Made by a program: the position numbers and the translations under genes. Positions 61,045 through 64,000 of a DNA stretch of 64,000 nt are shown piece after piece. Position 1 is the stretch's first letter, and each line of letters opens with the position of its first letter. Source of the DNA: Apiotrichum sp. Y4204 (taxonomy: Eukaryota; Basidiomycota; Tremellomycetes; Trichosporonales; Trichosporonaceae); the NCBI GenBank assembly GCA_025531455.1, contig JAMYHL010000033.1, positions 310,001 to 374,000 of the forward strand, written 5' to 3'. The notes below the pieces were generated by a model, which saw only the letters and a program-made list of their open reading frames with translations, had not been told where the DNA came from and made no database searches.

Positions 61045-61437
61045 GAGCAATAGTGGATATTGTGTACTGTTTGTTGTTGATGCTCTGATGCTAGCTACAG
61101 ACTCCCTTCCGTGTGGCCGTCGACGCGTTGAGTGCTGGTTGTGGCGCGCGGGACCCCGCTGTGCCACCGGCGCTATCTCCGGTATCCCCGCCATTCCCGC
61201 AACCCCCCAGGATCCACCTTCTATCATCTGACGGCCTCCACTCATCCTCATCTCGAGATTCCTGACGATACTCCTCTTGACGACATTCTCACACACTTCT
61301 TTTGCTGTCAACAGCAAGTTCTCAACGACAAAGCGGAAACGCGACGCACAGCGCCGCGGCTGTGGGACACGAATCGGACGGGACAGGGACCTAACACTGG
61401 CATAGCGGTTTCCACCCGAAAACGGAGCTGCGCCGCG
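61045..61437. other. Divergent promoter region HSBP1 / GEP4
   Basis: 393 bp shared by the two divergent starts. No coding exon recognised. No heat-shock element (tandem nGAAn) was seen clearly. Confidence 0.5.
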
Positions 61438-62919
61438 ATGCCTGCACTGCCCGCGGCGTTCATCCATGTCATGGGCCTGCTGCGGCCGCGGCTGCTCAGG
61501 CCCGACATCCGCGTTCCGAGTGAGTAGACTGTGGGATCAATATGGAGATGAATAGAGTAGAGCTTCAGAGGACGAGCAGTATGAAGCCCGCGCGCAATGA
61601 TGGAGTTAACTGACACCAGGCATTGCGCAGATCGATTTTGCAGGCCTCCGGAAAGCAGGCTTCAACGCGGTAGTGGTAGACAAGGACAACTGCGTGGTGC
61701 GTCCCTCTTATCCACTTGACAATTCTGACCCCAGACCCTCCCACACGCAGACACCATCTACCCGCCGTACGCGTCCGCATGGACTTCGCTGCTACACACT
61801 TTTCCCGGCCGCGTGCTGGTCGTCTCAAACTCGGCCGGCTCAAAAAAGGACCGCGGGGGGATCGGCGCCGAGTCTCTCTCGCTCTCCCTCCGCGCGCCCG
61901 TGCTCGCCCACAGACACTCCAAACCGGCATGTACGCGGGAAATTCTCGACTTTTTCGCCGGCCGCACCCAGCCTCACACGCTGCGTTCGCGCGGCCTCGC
62001 GCCCGTGGCTGCTGCGCAGCGCGCTGAAACCGATGCTGAGAAGGAGCTCCTCGACGCATGGCGCGGGCAGGTGGATCACGGGCCGCTGTGTGGGCCCCTC
62101 GGCGGGGCGGGGACCCTCGAACAGCGCATGCTCGCGGCTGAGCGGGACCGGAGGCCGAAGAGCGCCCCCGTGACTGCTGCTTCTCCGTCACACGTTGAAC
62201 GACGCATGGTGGCGGCCGAGCGGGAAGGGAAACCGGAGAGCGTACCGGAGACTCCCGTTCCCCCGCCGAAGAATGAACCTCAGACGCCCGTCCCCACCTC
62301 CGAGCCGCTACGCATCCTTGTGATCGGCGACCGCCTCTTCACAGACAGTCTGCAGGCACGCGAGCTCGACGCCCCGCTCGCAGCCTCCCCTTCCCCGGCA
62401 ACACTCATGATTCAGACAACGGACCTTCCGCAGCCGAACGATCTCCGGCTAATGCGCCGTTTCGAGACCTGGCTCTCGGGCGGCGGGCTCGCGCACGGCG
62501 GCCACGCAGGCGGCGTAGACTGGAGCCAGTACGCCATCATCCCTCCGCCACCACCGCCGCCGCCGAGGTGGATCGACGTGCAGCTCGCCCGCCTGAATCC
62601 CGTTACGGCGCTGGATGACGGCGGCCCCGCGATCACGTGGGACCCTCGGAGCTGGCGCCCGCGTCCCGTCGCAGCGGCGATCCTCTCCGCGCTCGGGACG
62701 GCAACGGCGTTTGTCTCGCGCCACTTTGCGCGGGCTGTGAAAATCGCAAGTGTTTGGGGGTGGAGGAGTATGCGGGAATGGAGCAGTCGGCAGTGGGCAG
62801 CCTTCAAGGTGCACCGCGCCGCGAGGGCCGAGGAGCGCCAGCGGCTTAGGGTCGAGCGCGAGGCGCAGGAGGAGAAGGAGGCTGTCCACGGGGCGGTGGA
62901 CAAGGTCAAGTCGGCGTAG
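61438..62919 (+). CDS. GEP4: Mitochondrial phosphatidylglycerophosphatase, Gep4-like (HAD-IIIA)
   Basis: Dephosphorylates phosphatidylglycerophosphate in cardiolipin synthesis on the matrix side of the inner membrane. Three exons (61438-61519, 61620-61696, 61735-62919) encode 447 residues; yeast Gep4 has about 185. The family start is clear: LRPRLLRPDIRVPS, IDFAGLRKAGFNAVVVDKDN, then TLPHADTIYPPY. DKDN is HAD motif I (catalytic Asp pair), VVSNSAGS motif II and LVIGDRLFTD motif IV. About 130 low-complexity residues sit between the Lys motif region (HSKPACTREIL) and motif IV, and the tail is extended by about 150 residues including a P8 run and a basic amphipathic end. The residue after DKDN is Cys where Thr is usual. 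Confidence 0.88.
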
Positions 62920-63199
62920 CATGCATCTACATCCATCTGATCATCCGAGGAGAGGCACGAGTGACACGGAGAATGGGGCTTTTGTCACCAATGGAAGATG
63001 AATGATGACGCAATACTGAGGAACATCCCCATGCGCCCACTCACGCAGTAGCGGTTTCCTCTGTTCCTAAATGCCTGCTCGCATATGCATTCATACGCGC
63101 AGTTCCACGTACCCGAGGACGCATGCATATGCACGCGCAGCGATGCCTCAGCATGCTCAGCGCCGCAGAACACCCCGCTCTGCACATTACATTCCGCGC

Positions 63200-63204
63200 A
63201 AAAA
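63200..63204 (-). terminator. Pol III terminator of tRNA-Leu
   Basis: TTTTT on the minus strand about 14 nt downstream of the tRNA-Leu 3' end. Confidence 0.7.
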
Positions 63205-63218
63205 GCCGCAACTAAGTC

Positions 63219-63301
63219 TACCGTGGGCGTGATTTGAACACGCGATGGGTTTCCCCGTCGGATCTTAAGGCCGATTGCTTAAACCGCTTGCATACCACGG
63301 T
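63219..63301 (-). tRNA. tRNA-Leu(TAA), no intron
   Basis: Class II tRNA of 83 nt. Acceptor ACCGTGG / CCACGGT, discriminator A; D arm TGC...GCA containing AAGCGGTTTA; anticodon loop CTTAAGA giving TAA with G37; long variable arm GGG AAA CCC; T arm GCGTG TTCAAAT CACGC. One mismatch (C31 with T39) closes the anticodon loop. Confidence 0.88.
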
Positions 63302-63476
63302 GCCTCTTAACCGCTGTGCGACGACACGAAGTCACGAATCGTCGCGCGCCGGGTATGGCACAGATGAGAATCGTTCCCGGAAACGGCATGTACGACAAAA
63401 CGCCTGTCGTCCATGCATACCGGCCGCATCCTCACTCCCAGGACCCACAGCTTCCCCTTCTCGCCCAAGTACCCCA

Positions 63477-63989
63477 CTATGCGTCCTCAAACTGTGTTCC
63501 CAAACGCGCCTCGAGCGCCGCGACCCGCGCCCGCTCCCCGGCCAGCATCCCCTCGAGCTGGGCAACTCTCCTACGCGCAGCGGCCAGCTGCGCACCCTCG
63601 TCCACGTCCTCCCACCCACTGGGCGGGGGCACGCCCGCCCAGTCGACGCGCGCGAGGAACGCCGTGACTGCGTCCACCTCGTCGTCTTCGTCCGCTTCGT
63701 CTTCGTCCGCTTCGTCCGCTTCGTCTCGGTCGTGCTCTTCGACATGTCCGAGGGGCTAGGCGTCAGCCCCGACCCGTGCATCAAGTCTAGTACGGCGCGA
63801 AACGCGCCCCTGGTCCCCCGCCAGAATGAAAGTCGCTCCTCACCCGTCCGCCGCCCTCGTCTGCGTCTTCGAACGCGTCGTCGTCGTCATCATCGTCATC
63901 GAGTCCAAAGAAATTGGCCGGTTCGCCCGAAGGAAGCAGGCTGTCGTGCAGTGCCGAACACGAGGAGAGCGCGACGAATAGCGATTCCA
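63477..63989 (-). CDS. 3' part of an unrecognised acidic, coiled-coil protein (5' end outside window)
   Basis: The 5' exon lies beyond 64000: an acceptor (TTGACTCTTAG, minus strand) ends at 63990 and no ATG precedes it in frame. The exon from 63989 reads ESLFVALSSCSALHDSLLPSGEPANFFGL followed by eight Asp and FEDADEGGG, here quoted with a break. An intron (GTGAGG donor, CTGACGCCTAG acceptor) then joins at phase zero to PLGHVEEHDRDEADEADED and a C-terminal helix (LAAARRRVAQLEGMLAGERARVAAL) ending at 63477. Unspliced, the first exon would stop at 63787 with GARFAPY. The Cys-Ala-Leu-His then acidic layout recalls ICln/Lot5 chloride-conductance proteins, but this is weak. Confidence 0.6.
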
Positions 63990-64000
63990 CTAAGAGTCAA

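Overview
The window reads as nuclear chromosomal DNA of a basidiomycete yeast, most likely of the Trichosporonales (Trichosporon / Cutaneotrichosporon / Apiotrichum group). The grounds are GC-rich, C/G-ending codons; many short GT-AG introns, mostly 33-60 nt, with a CTGAC or CTAAC branch site just before the acceptor; tRNA genes with introns; and a flavin phenol 2-monooxygenase of the type known from Trichosporon cutaneum. The genus is an inference from these traits. No virus, transposon or CRISPR array was recognised.

Layout, left to right. 0.2-9.6 kb: 5-oxoprolinase (+), a thioredoxin-reductase-like flavoprotein (-) and a Puf4-type RNA-binding protein (-). 11.3-12.2 kb: ribosomal protein S29 (-), in seven exons, three of them 6-10 nt. 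13.3-18.1 kb: a lineage-specific patch with a damaged F-box gene and an unrecognised gene behind two diverged copies of the same leader. 18.2-31.2 kb: phenol hydroxylase (-), a Gea/GBF1 ARF exchange factor (-), proteasome subunit beta-4 (+), GINS subunit Psf2 (-) and a membrane-anchored SGNH hydrolase-like protein (+). 33.6-39.1 kb: UDP-glucose pyrophosphorylase (+) and threonine aldolase with a presequence (-). 39.1-44.6 kb: gene-poor, with a GGCCAT motif cluster, two intron-containing tRNAs (Lys-CTT, Glu-CTC) and a 47-A tract. 44.6-64 kb: flavohemoglobin, a Pub1/TIA-1-like RRM protein, an unrecognised proline-rich protein, a 92-residue membrane/coiled-coil protein, the Set9 (Suv4-20) histone methyltransferase, a TMEM33/Pom33 membrane protein, an HSBP1-like coiled-coil protein, a Gep4-like phosphatidylglycerophosphatase, tRNA-Leu(TAA) and the 3' part of a further gene.

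Most genes are unrelated housekeeping functions, and no biosynthetic cluster is evident. Divergent pairs share intergenic promoters: GEA1/PRE1, PSF2/SGNH, the 92-residue gene/SET9, and HSBP1/GEP4.

The least ordinary signals are very small internal exons (6, 8, 10, 14 nt) that must be spliced to restore conserved proteins (S29, HSBP1, Set9); the duplicated-leader / broken F-box region; the GGCCAT cluster that changes orientation part-way; and possible mitochondrial presequences on the flavohemoglobin and the threonine aldolase. Spliced lengths of most multi-exon models were checked by hand to be multiples of three. Exon edges of the 5-oxoprolinase and phenol hydroxylase are approximate.
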